64,000 nt of DNA from Cellulomonas sp. NTE-D12. GTDB lineage: Bacteria > Actinomycetota > Actinomycetes > Actinomycetales > Cellulomonadaceae. Position 1 is the first letter of the stretch. Each line of letters opens with the position of its first letter. Of this stretch, positions 42,037-50,799 are shown piece by piece. The stretch covers positions 496,001 to 560,000 of the forward strand of contig NZ_AP026442.1 in NCBI RefSeq assembly GCF_027923705.1, written 5' to 3'. Under the pieces are notes generated by a model that worked only from the letters and a program-made list of their open reading frames with translations, was not told the DNA's origin and did no database searches. Both the position numbers and the translations under genes were made by a program.

Positions 42037-42420
42037 TCAGCCGGTGGGGTCGAGCACGTGCCGGTCGCCGCTGAAGGGCTGGAGCGCCGCCGGGGCCGGG
42101 AACGGCAGCTCGATGGAGTCCACCTTGGTGTGCACGTCGCCGTGGTCGTCGTACGTCACGACGACCCGCTCGGTGGACACCTCGCGCAGCCGTACCCGCA
42201 CCTGCCGCCCGTCGATCTCCAGCTCCCACAGGTCGGCGAGCCAGCCGATGCCGCGCTCGTCGAGCACCGCCTCGGCCTCGTCCCAGGGCAGCACGCCGGA
42301 CGCCGTCCGGCCGAGCCGGTCGATCGCGACGGCGCCGTCGTCCTCCAGGCGCAGCCAGCCGAGCAGCTCGCGGTCACCCGCGCGGCGGTGCTCGATCCAG
42401 TCGGTGGGCGTGGCGGTCAC
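42037..42420 (-). CDS. Hypothetical protein, 127 residues
   Basis: A soluble acidic protein (TDWIEHRRAGDRELLGWLRLEDD ... VRVRLREVSTERVVVTYDDHG). It has no signal peptide, membrane segment or Cys. The composition and third-codon GC match the neighbours, so it is likely real. I recognise no family. It lies between the methyltransferase and the arsenate reductase and need not relate to either. Confidence 0.65.
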   Translation of the reverse strand: MTATPTDWIEHRRAGDRELLGWLRLEDDGAVAIDRLGRTASGVLPWDEAEAVLDERGIGWLADLWELEIDGRQVRVRLREVSTERVVVTYDDHGDVHTKVDSIELPFPAPAALQPFSGDRHVLDPTG

Positions 42421-42519
42421 GGTCGCACCGCCTGTCGGTGCGTGCGCAGGGTCGTGAGCATGGGCGGGACGGTAACCCGCCGGCCCCCGGCTCCCGCCAC
42501 CTGTTTCCCGTACGGCCGA

Positions 42520-42936
42520 TCAGGCCGGCAGGAGCTCGCCCAGCAGCGTCTCGACCCGGCCGCGGATCTCGTCGCGCACGCGGCGGACCGTGTCGAGGTC
42601 CTTGCCGGCTGGGTCCTCCAGCTCCCAGTCCTCGTACCGGACGCCGGGGAAGAAGGGGCACGTGTCGCCGCAGCCCATGGTGATCACGACGTCCGACGCC
42701 TGCACGGCGTCGCCGGTGAGGATCTTGGGGCGCTCGGCGGTGATGTCGATGCCCACCTCGGCCATCGCCTCGACCGCGACGGGGTTCACCTGGTCGGCGG
42801 GCACGGACCCGGCGGAGCGGACCTCGACCCGGCCGTCGGACAGGGCGGTCATGAAGCCGGCGGCCATCTGCGAGCGGCCCGCGTTGTGCACGCAGACGAA
42901 CATGACGGACGGGCGGTCGGCGGCGGTGGGGGACAT
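42520..42936 (-). CDS. arsC: Arsenate reductase (low-molecular-weight phosphatase type)
   Basis: A 138-residue enzyme. The phosphate loop VCVHNAGRSQMA has nucleophile Cys15; MGCGDTCPFFPG near residue 88 supplies the further Cys pair (redox shuttle), and YEDWELEDPAGKD has the conserved DP. It reduces arsenate to arsenite with thioredoxin or mycothiol. It follows the ArsR-ArsC fusion gene by 20 bases in the same direction. No arsenite pump (Acr3/ArsB) lies next to it; the nearest efflux candidate is the ArsP-type permease at 38685. Confidence 0.87.
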   Translation of the reverse strand: MSPTAADRPSVMFVCVHNAGRSQMAAGFMTALSDGRVEVRSAGSVPADQVNPVAVEAMAEVGIDITAERPKILTGDAVQASDVVITMGCGDTCPFFPGVRYEDWELEDPAGKDLDTVRRVRDEIRGRVETLLGELLPA

Positions 42937-42956
42937 CGGTCTCTCCAGGGGTCGGG

Positions 42957-43631
42957 TCAGGCAGGGACGACGAGGGGTGCCAGGTGCTCCACGCGGTCGG
43001 TCAGCTCCGCCAGCGCGGCGTCGAAGGCGTCGGTGGTGCCGGTGCGGACGGGGTCCGGGACGGACCAGTGCACGTCGGCCGGCACGGGCAGCTCCTCGTG
43101 CGCCCGGTCGCACACGGTGACCACGAGGTCCCCGTCGCGGTGCACGTCGGCCAGCGCTCGCGGTCGCAGCCGGCGCATCGGCAGGTGGTGGCGGGCCGCC
43201 GCGGCGACCGCGCCTGGGGCCAGCCGGTCAGCCGGATGGGTGCCGGCCGAGGCGGCGGGGACGTCCGACGCCTGCCGCCACAGCGCGGCGGCCAGGTGCG
43301 AACGGGCGGAGTTCGCGGTGCAGACGAACAGCACCCGGTGCGCGGGACGGACGGCGCCGGGTGCCAGACCCTCCAGCGCCCCCGGCACCAGCCGGACGTA
43401 CGTACGGCGGCCGTCCCCCTCGGACCGGTGGCGGCTCACCAGCCCCGCCTGCTCGAGCACGCCGAGGTGGTGCGCCACCAGGTTGGACGGCATGGTCAGC
43501 AGCTGCGCCAGCTCGGACGGTGAGGCGTCGCCGAGGGCGAGGGTGTCGACCACCTGCAGCCGCGCGGGGTCGGCGAGCGCCGCGTGCACGGCGGCGCGGC
43601 GCGTCACTCCCCAGCTCTGGTCGTCGCTCAT
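42957..43631 (-). CDS. Fusion of ArsR regulator and arsenate reductase-like phosphatase domain
   Basis: A 224-residue protein. Residues 1-90 are an ArsR helix-turn-helix (RLQVVDTLALGDASPSELAQLLTMPSNLVAHHLGVLEQAGLVSRHRSEGDGRRTYVRL). Residues 97-224 are an LMW-phosphatase domain with loop FVCTANSARSHLAA (Cys104) and the late VPDPV segment containing the acid Asp. Such fusions occur in actinobacterial ars operons; whether the second domain is catalytic or a sensor is unknown. The start overlaps a palindrome at 43628, implying autoregulation. It is followed by arsC. Confidence 0.85.
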   Translation of the reverse strand: MSDDQSWGVTRRAAVHAALADPARLQVVDTLALGDASPSELAQLLTMPSNLVAHHLGVLEQAGLVSRHRSEGDGRRTYVRLVPGALEGLAPGAVRPAHRVLFVCTANSARSHLAAALWRQASDVPAASAGTHPADRLAPGAVAAAARHHLPMRRLRPRALADVHRDGDLVVTVCDRAHEELPVPADVHWSVPDPVRTGTTDAFDAALAELTDRVEHLAPLVVPA

Positions 43632-43649
43632 TGAGTCAATGATGATTGA
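43628..43649. promoter_or_regulatory. ArsR-type operator over the fusion gene start
   Basis: TCATTGAGTCAATGA (43628-43642) is a perfect palindrome with one central base, and TCAATGATGATTGA (43636-43649) has TCAAT/ATTGA arms. TCAA/TTGA half-sites are typical of ArsR/SmtB operators. The site overlaps the ATG (43631), so transcription may be leaderless or blocked at initiation. Confidence 0.65.
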
Positions 43650-43678
43650 GCGATCGGCGGCCGGTCAAGCCCCGCTCG

Positions 43679-44782
43679 TCAGGCCGGGATGGTGACCACG
43701 AACCGGCAGCCCGGTGCCTGGTTCTGCACGGCGACACGGCCGTGGTGCGCCTCGACCAGCCCGCGGACGATCGCGAGCCCGAGCCCGGCTCCCGCGTCGG
43801 GGTCCGGGGTGCGGGCGCTCCCGCCGCGCCAGCCGACGTCGAACACCCGGCCGAGGTCGTCCGCCGGGATGCCGCCGCAGGCGTCTGCGACGGCGACCGT
43901 CACGGTGGGCCCGTCGGCCTGGCCGGTGATCACCACCGACCCGTCGGACGGGGTGTGCCGCACGGCGTTCATCACCAGGTTGGCCACCACCCGTGCCAGC
44001 GCGTCCGGGTCCGCCCGCACCAGCACGTCCCCGGCGACGGCACCGCCCACCCGCACCCCCTTGGCACGCGCGACCGGGTCCGCGGCCGCGATCGCCTCGC
44101 TCACCACGTCCGCGAGCTGGACGGTCTGCGGGGCGAGCTGCAGGGTGCCGGCGTGGATGCGGGACAGCTCGAACAGGTCGTCGACCATGCGCACCATCCG
44201 GTCCACCTCCGTGCGCATCTGTGCCCGGTAGCGCGCGGGGTCGGGGGCCAGACCGTCCTCCAGTGCCTCGGACATCGCCCGGATGCCGGCGAGCGGCGAG
44301 CGCAGGTCGTGCGACACCCAGGCGACCAGCTCGCGGCGCGAGCGTTCGAGCCGGCGCTCCCGCTCGTCGGCCTCGCGCAGGCGCTCGGCGCTGCGGCTCA
44401 GCTCGCCCGCGACGTCGGTGAGCTCGCGCGGGCCGGCGGAGGGCGCCTCGAAGCCTCCACCGTCCCCGAACCGCGTCGCTGCGTCGCGCAGCCGGCGTGC
44501 CGAGGCGACGAGTCGTTCCCCGAGCCACAGCGCGACGGCCACCGAGACCAGGCCCGAGACGACGCACACCGTGATCACGACGTGCAGGTCGTGCTGGGAC
44601 AGGAACATCGCGTGAGCCGTCCCCAGCACGCCGGCCGCCACGCCGCCCACCGACACGAGGGCGACCACCGCGGTCGACCACCGCAGCGAGGCCCGCCGCA
44701 GCAGAGCCGCCGTCACCACCCCGGCCAGCACCACCCCGGCGGACCACGAGACCGCGACCAGGGCCACCTGCACCACGTTCAT
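43679..44782 (-). CDS. Sensor histidine kinase
   Basis: A 367-residue protein with two to three hydrophobic segments in residues 1-100 (VVQVALVAVSWSAGVVLAGVV; TAVVALVSVGGVAAGVLGTAHAM; VITVCVVSGLVSVAVALWLG) and almost no outside domain. HAMP-like linker, then phospho-acceptor box (ELVAWVSHDLRSPLAGIRAMSEAL, His near 160) and ATP domain (NLVMNAVRH, DACGGIP, GAGLGLAIVRGL). It overlaps the response regulator stop by 4 bases. A signal within the membrane is likely. Confidence 0.9.
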   Translation of the reverse strand: MNVVQVALVAVSWSAGVVLAGVVTAALLRRASLRWSTAVVALVSVGGVAAGVLGTAHAMFLSQHDLHVVITVCVVSGLVSVAVALWLGERLVASARRLRDAATRFGDGGGFEAPSAGPRELTDVAGELSRSAERLREADERERRLERSRRELVAWVSHDLRSPLAGIRAMSEALEDGLAPDPARYRAQMRTEVDRMVRMVDDLFELSRIHAGTLQLAPQTVQLADVVSEAIAAADPVARAKGVRVGGAVAGDVLVRADPDALARVVANLVMNAVRHTPSDGSVVITGQADGPTVTVAVADACGGIPADDLGRVFDVGWRGGSARTPDPDAGAGLGLAIVRGLVEAHHGRVAVQNQAPGCRFVVTIPA

Positions 44783-45462
44783 CGAGCGGCCTCCCAGCGG
44801 TAGCCCGCGCCCCAGACGGTGAGCAGTCGGACGGGGTGCGTCGGGTCGGCCTCGACCTTCTCGCGCAGCCGCCGCACGTGCACCGTCACGGTGGACCGGT
44901 CGCCGAACGACCAGCCCCACACCTCTCGCAGCAGGTCGTCGCGGGACCAGACGGGCCCGGCGTGCGCCACGAGGAACCGCAGCAGGTCCAGCTCGCGGGC
45001 GGTCAGCGCCAGCGGCCGTCCGCCGAGGGTCGCCGATCGCTTGGCCGGCTCGACCACGAGGTCCCCGTCGGTCAGCACCTCGGCCTCCGGCGCGGCCTGC
45101 TGGCCGGCGCGGCGCAGCACCGAGTCGACCCGCAGCGCCAGCTCGCGGGGGCTGAACGGCTTGGTGACGTAGTCGTCGGCACCCAGTGCGAGCCCCATGA
45201 TCCGATCGGTCTCGGCGCCCAGCGCGGTCAGCATGATGACTGGCACGTCACCGTCCTGCCGCAGCCGGCGGCACACCTCGAGACCGTCGATGCCGGGCAG
45301 CATGAGGTCCAGCACCACGAGGTCGGCCCGCGTCGCGGCCATCGCCTCCAGGGCCCGCTCACCGTCCGCCGTCTCGACCACCGCGTGACCACCGGCGCGC
45401 AGGTAGGACGTGACGACCTCCCGGACCGTGGCGTCGTCGTCCACCACGAGGATCTTGGCCAT
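44779..45462 (-). CDS. OmpR-family response regulator
   Basis: A 227-residue protein. Receiver: DDD at residues 8-10, phospho-acceptor in VVLDLMLPG (about 52), TKPFSP Lys (about 102). C-terminal winged helix: LTARELDLLRFLVAHAGPVWSRDDLLREVWG and STVTVHVRRLREKV. It is paired with the downstream kinase. The beta-propeller gene lies 86 bp upstream in the same direction. Confidence 0.92.
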   Translation of the reverse strand: MAKILVVDDDATVREVVTSYLRAGGHAVVETADGERALEAMAATRADLVVLDLMLPGIDGLEVCRRLRQDGDVPVIMLTALGAETDRIMGLALGADDYVTKPFSPRELALRVDSVLRRAGQQAAPEAEVLTDGDLVVEPAKRSATLGGRPLALTARELDLLRFLVAHAGPVWSRDDLLREVWGWSFGDRSTVTVHVRRLREKVEADPTHPVRLLTVWGAGYRWEAAR

Positions 45463-45548
45463 GCCCCACCTCCACGCGGACGTGCCCGGCCCGCGGCGGG
45501 TGCCGTCGGGCCGGGCCGTCCTGATCATGACGCCTGGTGCGCTCGCCG

Positions 45549-46736
45549 TCAGCGGGCGGCGATGCCCTCCATGCCCGTCGTGGTGAACGCGGGCAGACCG
45601 GACACCGTCTGGATGCGGGTGAGCGAGCCACCGGCCGAGACCGCGTACGCGCCCACGCTGCCCGCGACGGACTCCTGGACGTAGACGAACCGGCCGTCGT
45701 GCGAGGCGGCGAGGTCGATCGGTCCGGCGTTCGTGGTGGTGGCGACCGGGGCGGTCAGCACCGCCGGGCCCGAGCGCGGCACGGACCAGGACGACAGCGT
45801 CGCCGACCCGGCGTTCGCGCCGAGCAGCGTGCGGCCGGCCAGCACGTTCCAGCACAGGGCCGCGCCGCCGTCCGGGGCGGACGAGCCGACCAGGGACAGC
45901 GCACCGTCGGTGGCGACCGTGTAGGTGCTGGTGCGGCCGGTGCCGGCCTCGGTCACCTGCAGGCGGTCGTGCCGGTCGACGACGAACGAGAACGGGACCG
46001 CCCCCGCCGACGGCGTCGTCACCGGGCTCGCCGCGGGCACTCCCTGGGCGTCGAGCGGGAACGCCAGCAGCTCGCCGTGGCTCTTGGTGGTCACCACCAG
46101 GACGTGCCCGTCGGCACCGAAGCCGATCTGGGCGGGCGAGGCGAGGAACGCCGGCGGGTTGGTGCCGCCCAGGCCGAGCGACCGCGTCGAGCCGGGGATC
46201 GGCACGAGACCTCCGTGCACCAGGCGGAAGCCGGACACGGCGCCGTCCCCGCCGGCGTCCAGCACGTACACCAGGTCGCCGTGCACCGCGATGCTCGTCG
46301 GGAACTGCCCGCCCGACGGCACCGTGCGGGGCGCGCTCAGCGCGGCACCGTGCACGCCGAACGCGGTGACGCTGTCGCTGCCGGCGTTGACCGCGAGCAG
46401 CACGTCGTGCCGGTCGTCGAGCACCAGCGACCCCTGCGACGCGAGGGCGTCGAGCGGCGCACCCACCTGGGTGCCCCCCAGGCCGCCGGTCGCGTACCGG
46501 CCGGCGGCCGTCAGCGTGCCGTCGGCGTGCCGGGCGTAGGCGGCGATGGTGTTCCCCGCGGTGCCGTTGAGCTGGACGAAGACGGCACCGGGCGAGCCGT
46601 GGTCGGTACCGCCCTGCGGTCCACCGTCCGAGGCGAAGGCGCCCGAGGCGCCGAGCGGCACGAGGGCGAGGGCTGCGGCGGTGCCGAGCGTGGCGAGCAG
46701 CGTGCGACGGCGCGCGAGTGGCGTGCGACGAGACAT
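45549..46736 (-). CDS. Secreted beta-propeller (lactonase-like) protein
   Basis: A 395-residue protein. Signal peptide with twin Arg region (RRRTLLATLGTAAALALVPLGASGAFA) at residues 9-35, possibly Tat. The rest is a propeller of repeated blades (TIAAYARHADGTLTAAGRYATGG; HDVLLAVNAGSDSVTAFGVHG; PTSIAVHGDLVYVLDAGGDGAVSGF), resembling 6-phosphogluconolactonase/YVTN-type sheets. Enzymatic activity is doubtful because secreted members often are not lactonases. Upstream of it lies 46737-46918 with a palindrome. Confidence 0.8.
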   Translation of the reverse strand: MSRRTPLARRRTLLATLGTAAALALVPLGASGAFASDGGPQGGTDHGSPGAVFVQLNGTAGNTIAAYARHADGTLTAAGRYATGGLGGTQVGAPLDALASQGSLVLDDRHDVLLAVNAGSDSVTAFGVHGAALSAPRTVPSGGQFPTSIAVHGDLVYVLDAGGDGAVSGFRLVHGGLVPIPGSTRSLGLGGTNPPAFLASPAQIGFGADGHVLVVTTKSHGELLAFPLDAQGVPAASPVTTPSAGAVPFSFVVDRHDRLQVTEAGTGRTSTYTVATDGALSLVGSSAPDGGAALCWNVLAGRTLLGANAGSATLSSWSVPRSGPAVLTAPVATTTNAGPIDLAASHDGRFVYVQESVAGSVGAYAVSAGGSLTRIQTVSGLPAFTTTGMEGIAAR

Positions 46737-46866
46737 GACGGATCCTCCAGGACGCAGGTCGGCAACGCCCTGACCAGGGCGTTCACCGTCTTCCGGACGT
46801 CACCACCATGCGGACCGCGCGCGTCGACGGACAAGGGATCCGCTGCTTACAAGACTGTGACGTCCT

Positions 46867-46886
46867 GTCCCGACCGCGGTCGGGAC
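46867..46886. terminator. Perfect 20-bp palindrome, probable terminator of the GntR gene
   Basis: GTCCCGACCGCGGTCGGGAC is a perfect palindrome (eight-base stem, CGCG loop), 33 bases after the GntR stop on the minus strand and upstream of the beta-propeller gene. Nested arms GACGTCC/GGACGTC enclose it. It may end the GntR transcript or be an operator for the propeller gene; no U-tract. Confidence 0.5.
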
Positions 46887-46918
46887 GTCTGCACCGTCCG
46901 CCAGAAGTAGCCGCTCGC

Positions 46919-47623
46919 TCAGCGACGTGGCTGCGCGGCGAGCGCCGACGACGGCACGTCCGCCTCCGGCCCGGCCTCGCCGCCCAGGCTGGCCGCCAGC
47001 AGCTCGCGTGCCCGCGCCAGGTGCTCGTCGAGCATCGCCGCCGCACCGGCGCCGTCGCCCGACTCGATCAGCTCGAGGATCCGGGCGTGCTCCGCGACGA
47101 TGATCTGCGGGCTCAGACGCTGGCGGCCCTGGAGCTGGGCCATGCACAGCTTCACCTCGAAGGCGAGGGAGTGGTACATCGCGCTGGTCCGGGCGCTGCC
47201 GAGCGCGTCGATCAGGCTGGTGTGGAACCGCATGTCCGGCTCGACGATCGCGTACGAGCCGGTGCCCCAGATCGCGGTGATCTCGGCGATGGCCGTCCGG
47301 GCCGCCTCGGGCACGTGGCGATCGGCGGCGAGGCGGCGCAGCACCTCGGACTCCAGGTAGGTGCGCGTGCGGTAGATGTCCCGCACGTCGTCGGGGCCCA
47401 GCTCCACGACGCGGGCGGTCTTGTGCACGCCGCGGTCGAGCACCTTCTCGGCGGTCAGCCGCTCGATGGCGGCACGGGCGCTGGCCCGGGCGACGTCGTA
47501 CCGGGTGGCGACGTCCTGCTCGGTGAGCGGCGTGCCGGGGGACAGCTCACCGGCGACCACCCGGGTGCGCAGGTCCTCGACGACGGCGTCGACCAGGCTC
47601 GTCACCACGATCCCGCGTGCCAT
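46919..47623 (-). CDS. GntR-family regulator, FCD subfamily
   Basis: A 234-residue protein. The winged helix is at residues 8-75 (VVEDLRTRVVAGELSPGTPLTEQDVATRYDVARASARAAIERLTAEKVL). The FCD effector domain (about 85-215) has the metal His/Asp ligands in DMRFHTSLIDALG and EHARILELIESGDGAGAAAMLDEHL. FCD regulators bind small carboxylates (lactate, glycolate, gluconate). It is divergent from the D-lactate-dehydrogenase-like gene, with a matching operator between them. ATG 47623 follows GAGGAGGA. Confidence 0.88.
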   Translation of the reverse strand: MARGIVVTSLVDAVVEDLRTRVVAGELSPGTPLTEQDVATRYDVARASARAAIERLTAEKVLDRGVHKTARVVELGPDDVRDIYRTRTYLESEVLRRLAADRHVPEAARTAIAEITAIWGTGSYAIVEPDMRFHTSLIDALGSARTSAMYHSLAFEVKLCMAQLQGRQRLSPQIIVAEHARILELIESGDGAGAAAMLDEHLARARELLAASLGGEAGPEADVPSSALAAQPRR

Positions 47624-47768
47624 CGCGTCCTCCTCGTCTCCGGGTGGGCGGCTCGTCGCCGTCGCCGCGCCCATCGTGCCCGCCCGTGGGGCCACCGCTG
47701 GCACGTTCGGCACCTCTTGCTCAGGGTGCTGGTCTGGGGCGGTGCAGGTGGACGACATGCCGGGGACT

Positions 47769-47797
47769 ATTGTCCCGCTGGTCTACTTGTCCGACAA
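47769..47797. promoter_or_regulatory. FCD/GntR operator
   Basis: TTGTCCGACAA (47787-47797) is a perfect palindrome around one base and fits the TTGTCnGACAA form typical of FCD-GntR regulators. A half-site ATTGTCCC stands at 47769-47776. The site lies 45 bp before the FAD-enzyme start and 164 bp from gntR. Confidence 0.7.
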
Positions 47798-47841
47798 TCG
47801 CGTGACCCTGCGGTGGCCGCCGGGCGGCTCGAGGGAGATCC

Positions 47842-50688
47842 ATGACGCTCACCGCGACGGCACCGGGCCGGCTCGGCGCCCTGCTGGGCGAGTGCGTCGG
47901 CGGCGCCGCCCAGGTGCGGACGGACGAGCTGATGCGCCGTGCGCTCGCTCACGACGCGTCGCACGTGCTGCTCGTCCCGCAGGCCGTGGTGGCCCCGCGC
48001 GACGCCGACGAGGTCGGCCGCCTGCTGCAGGCCACCGCGGCCGCCGGGCTGCCGCTGACGTTCCGGTCCGGCGGCACCAGCCTCGCCGGCCAGGCCGGCA
48101 CGGCCGGCGTGCTGGCCGACGTACGGCGGCACTTCGGTGGCATCGAGGTGCTGGACGACGGGGCTCGCGTCCGCGTGCAGCCGGGCGCGACCGTCCGACG
48201 GGTCAACGCGCAGCTCGCGAGGTACGGGCGCAAGCTCGGGCCGGATCCCGCCAGCGAGGCGGCCTGCACGGTCGGGGGCGTCGTCGCCAACAACTCCTCG
48301 GGCATGGCCTGCGGGACCGTCGAGAACAGCTACCGCACCGTGGAGTCCCTGGTCGCGGTGCTGCCGTCCGGAACCGTCGTCGACACCGGCGCCCCCGACG
48401 CGGACCAGCTGCTGCGCACCCGCGAGCCCGCGCTGCACGCCGGCCTGCTGGCGCTGCGCGAGCGGCTGCTGGCCGACCCGGCGGCGGTCGCGGAGGTGCG
48501 CCGCCAGTTCGCCATGAAGAACACCATGGGCTACGGCATCAACGCCCTGGTCGACTTCGACACCGCGCCGGCGATCCTCGCGCACCTGCTGATCGGCAGC
48601 GAAGGCACGCTCGCGTTCATCGCGTCCGCCACGTTCCGCACGGTGCCGGTGCGACCGGTCGCCGCGTCGGCGCTGCTCGTCTTCGAGGACCTGTACGCCG
48701 CCAACCGGGCGCTGCCCGCGCTGGTCGCCACGGGCGCGACGGCCCTGGAGCTGATGGACGCCACGTCGCTGCGGGTGGGCCAGCAGCTGGCCGACGCGCC
48801 GGGGGCGGTGCGGGCCCTGGACGTCCACCGGCAGGCAGCCCTGCTGGTGGAGTACCAGGCCGCGACGGCCGACGAGCTGGCCGGGCTCGCCTCCGCGGCC
48901 CGGCCGACCCTCGACGCGCTGCCGCTGCTGGCGCCGGTGGCGCTGAGCAGCGACGCGGCCGTCCGCGCGCAGCTGTGGAAGCTGCGCAAGGGGCTCTACA
49001 CGTCGGTGGCCGGAGCTCGTCGCAGCGGCACCACCGCGCTGCTGGAGGACGTGGTGGTGCCCGTCGAGCGCCTCGCGGACACCTGCGACGCGCTCGCCGT
49101 CCTGTTCGAGAAGCACGGCTACGACGACGCGGTGATCTTCGGCCACGCCAAGGACGGGAACATCCACTTCATGCTGACCGACCGGTTCGAGACGGCCGAG
49201 CAGCTGGGGCGGTACGCCGACTTCACGGAGGCGATGGTGGACCTGGTGCTCGGCGCCGGGGGGTCGCTCAAGGCGGAGCACGGCACAGGGCGCGTGATGG
49301 CGCCGTTCGTCCGACGGCAGTACGGCGACGAGCTGTACGACGTGATGCGGCAGGTGAAGGCCCTGTTCGACCCCGCCGGCCTGCTGAACCCCGGCGTGCT
49401 GCTGGACGACGACCCGCAGGCCCACCTGCGGCACATCAAGCTCGCGCCGTCGGTCGAGGACGAGGTGGACCGCTGCGTCGAGTGCGGCTACTGCGAGCCG
49501 GTATGCCCGTCGCGGTCGATCACGCTGACGCCGCGGCAGCGGATCGCCCTGCGGCGCGAGATCCGCTCGGCCGAGCTGGCCGGCGACACCGTGACGGCCG
49601 ACCGGCTGAAGCAGGACTACACGTACCCGGGTGTGCACACGTGCGCCGTCGACGGGATGTGCGGCACCGCCTGTCCGGTCGGCATCAACACGGGCCTGCT
49701 GGTCAAGCGGCTGCGCCGCGAGGACGTCGCCGCGCCGGTGAAGGCCGGGTGGACGGCAGCGGCGCACGGGTGGGAGGTCACGACGACGGTCGCCCGCACG
49801 GCGCTGACCGTGGTCGACGCCGTCCCGGCGCCGCTCGCACCGGTCGTCACGGCGCTCAACGCCGCGGCACGCACGGTGCTCGGCTCGGACACCGTGCCCC
49901 TGTGGAGCCCGGAGCTGCCGCGCGGCGGTGCGCCCCGACGCCGACCGGCACCGACGGGTGCGCCGGACGCGGTGTACCTGCCCGCCTGCGTCAACGTCAT
50001 GTTCGGCCCCGCCGAGGGGCCCGGGGTGCAGGTCGCCTTCGAGGACCTGTGCGCCGCCGCCGGTCTCACCCTGCTGGTGCCGTCGGCGATCGAGCAGATG
50101 TGCTGCGGCACGCCGTGGTCGTCCAAGGGGATCACGGCCGGGCACGACGCCATGCGGGACGTGGTGCTGCCGGTGATCCGGCAGGCGACCGACGGCGGAC
50201 GGCTGCCGGTGGTGTGCGACGCGTCGTCGTGCACCGAGGGCTTCCGGCACCTGGTCGAGAGCGACCCGACGCTGGACGTGCAGGTGCTGGACGTCGTGGA
50301 GCTCGTCGCCGACCGGGTGCTGCCGGCGCTGCCGGAGCTGGGCGAGTACCGCCGGCTGGACTCGCTCACGCTGCACCCGACGTGCTCGTCCACCCAGCTC
50401 GGGCTGAACCCGGACCTGGTCACCGTCGCCCGGGCGGTGGCCGACCAGGTGGACGTGCCGCTGGACTGGGGCTGCTGCGCCTTCGCCGGCGACCGCGGCA
50501 TGCTCCACCCCGAGCTGACCGCGTCCGCCACCCGCCGGGAGGCCGCCGAGGTGGCCCGGCTCGGCGCCGAGGCCCATGCGAGCTGCAACCGCACCTGCGA
50601 GCTCGGCATGACGCGTGCCACCGGCCAGACCTACCGGCACGTCGTCGAGCTGCTCGCCGACCAGGTGCTCGGCACGGACCGGACCTGA
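47842..50688 (+). CDS. FAD- and Fe-S-dependent 2-hydroxyacid dehydrogenase (D-lactate dehydrogenase type)
   Basis: A 948-residue three-part enzyme. FAD-binding PCMH domain (PLTFRSGGTSLAGQAG, about residues 70-90), GlcD C-terminal domain (AEHGTGRVMAPFVRRQY near 480), ferredoxin clusters (CVECGYCEPVC near 544 and CAVDGMCGTAC near 600), then GlpC/HdrD-like CCG motifs (MCCGTPWSSKG near 753 and CCAFAGDRGM near 878). This layout occurs in D-lactate and D-2-hydroxyglutarate dehydrogenases feeding the quinone pool. The divergent FCD regulator supports lactate or a similar 2-hydroxyacid. ATG 47842 sits 45 bp after the operator. Confidence 0.86.
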   Translation: MTLTATAPGRLGALLGECVGGAAQVRTDELMRRALAHDASHVLLVPQAVVAPRDADEVGRLLQATAAAGLPLTFRSGGTSLAGQAGTAGVLADVRRHFGGIEVLDDGARVRVQPGATVRRVNAQLARYGRKLGPDPASEAACTVGGVVANNSSGMACGTVENSYRTVESLVAVLPSGTVVDTGAPDADQLLRTREPALHAGLLALRERLLADPAAVAEVRRQFAMKNTMGYGINALVDFDTAPAILAHLLIGSEGTLAFIASATFRTVPVRPVAASALLVFEDLYAANRALPALVATGATALELMDATSLRVGQQLADAPGAVRALDVHRQAALLVEYQAATADELAGLASAARPTLDALPLLAPVALSSDAAVRAQLWKLRKGLYTSVAGARRSGTTALLEDVVVPVERLADTCDALAVLFEKHGYDDAVIFGHAKDGNIHFMLTDRFETAEQLGRYADFTEAMVDLVLGAGGSLKAEHGTGRVMAPFVRRQYGDELYDVMRQVKALFDPAGLLNPGVLLDDDPQAHLRHIKLAPSVEDEVDRCVECGYCEPVCPSRSITLTPRQRIALRREIRSAELAGDTVTADRLKQDYTYPGVHTCAVDGMCGTACPVGINTGLLVKRLRREDVAAPVKAGWTAAAHGWEVTTTVARTALTVVDAVPAPLAPVVTALNAAARTVLGSDTVPLWSPELPRGGAPRRRPAPTGAPDAVYLPACVNVMFGPAEGPGVQVAFEDLCAAAGLTLLVPSAIEQMCCGTPWSSKGITAGHDAMRDVVLPVIRQATDGGRLPVVCDASSCTEGFRHLVESDPTLDVQVLDVVELVADRVLPALPELGEYRRLDSLTLHPTCSSTQLGLNPDLVTVARAVADQVDVPLDWGCCAFAGDRGMLHPELTASATRREAAEVARLGAEAHASCNRTCELGMTRATGQTYRHVVELLADQVLGTDRT

Positions 50689-50799
50689 CCCGACCTGACC
50701 GCACCCGCGACCGCACCCAACCACGACACCCAGAACGGAACGCACAGAACCGACCGACCAGCACGGCCCGTCCGCACCACATCCAGCAAAGGAGCAGCG

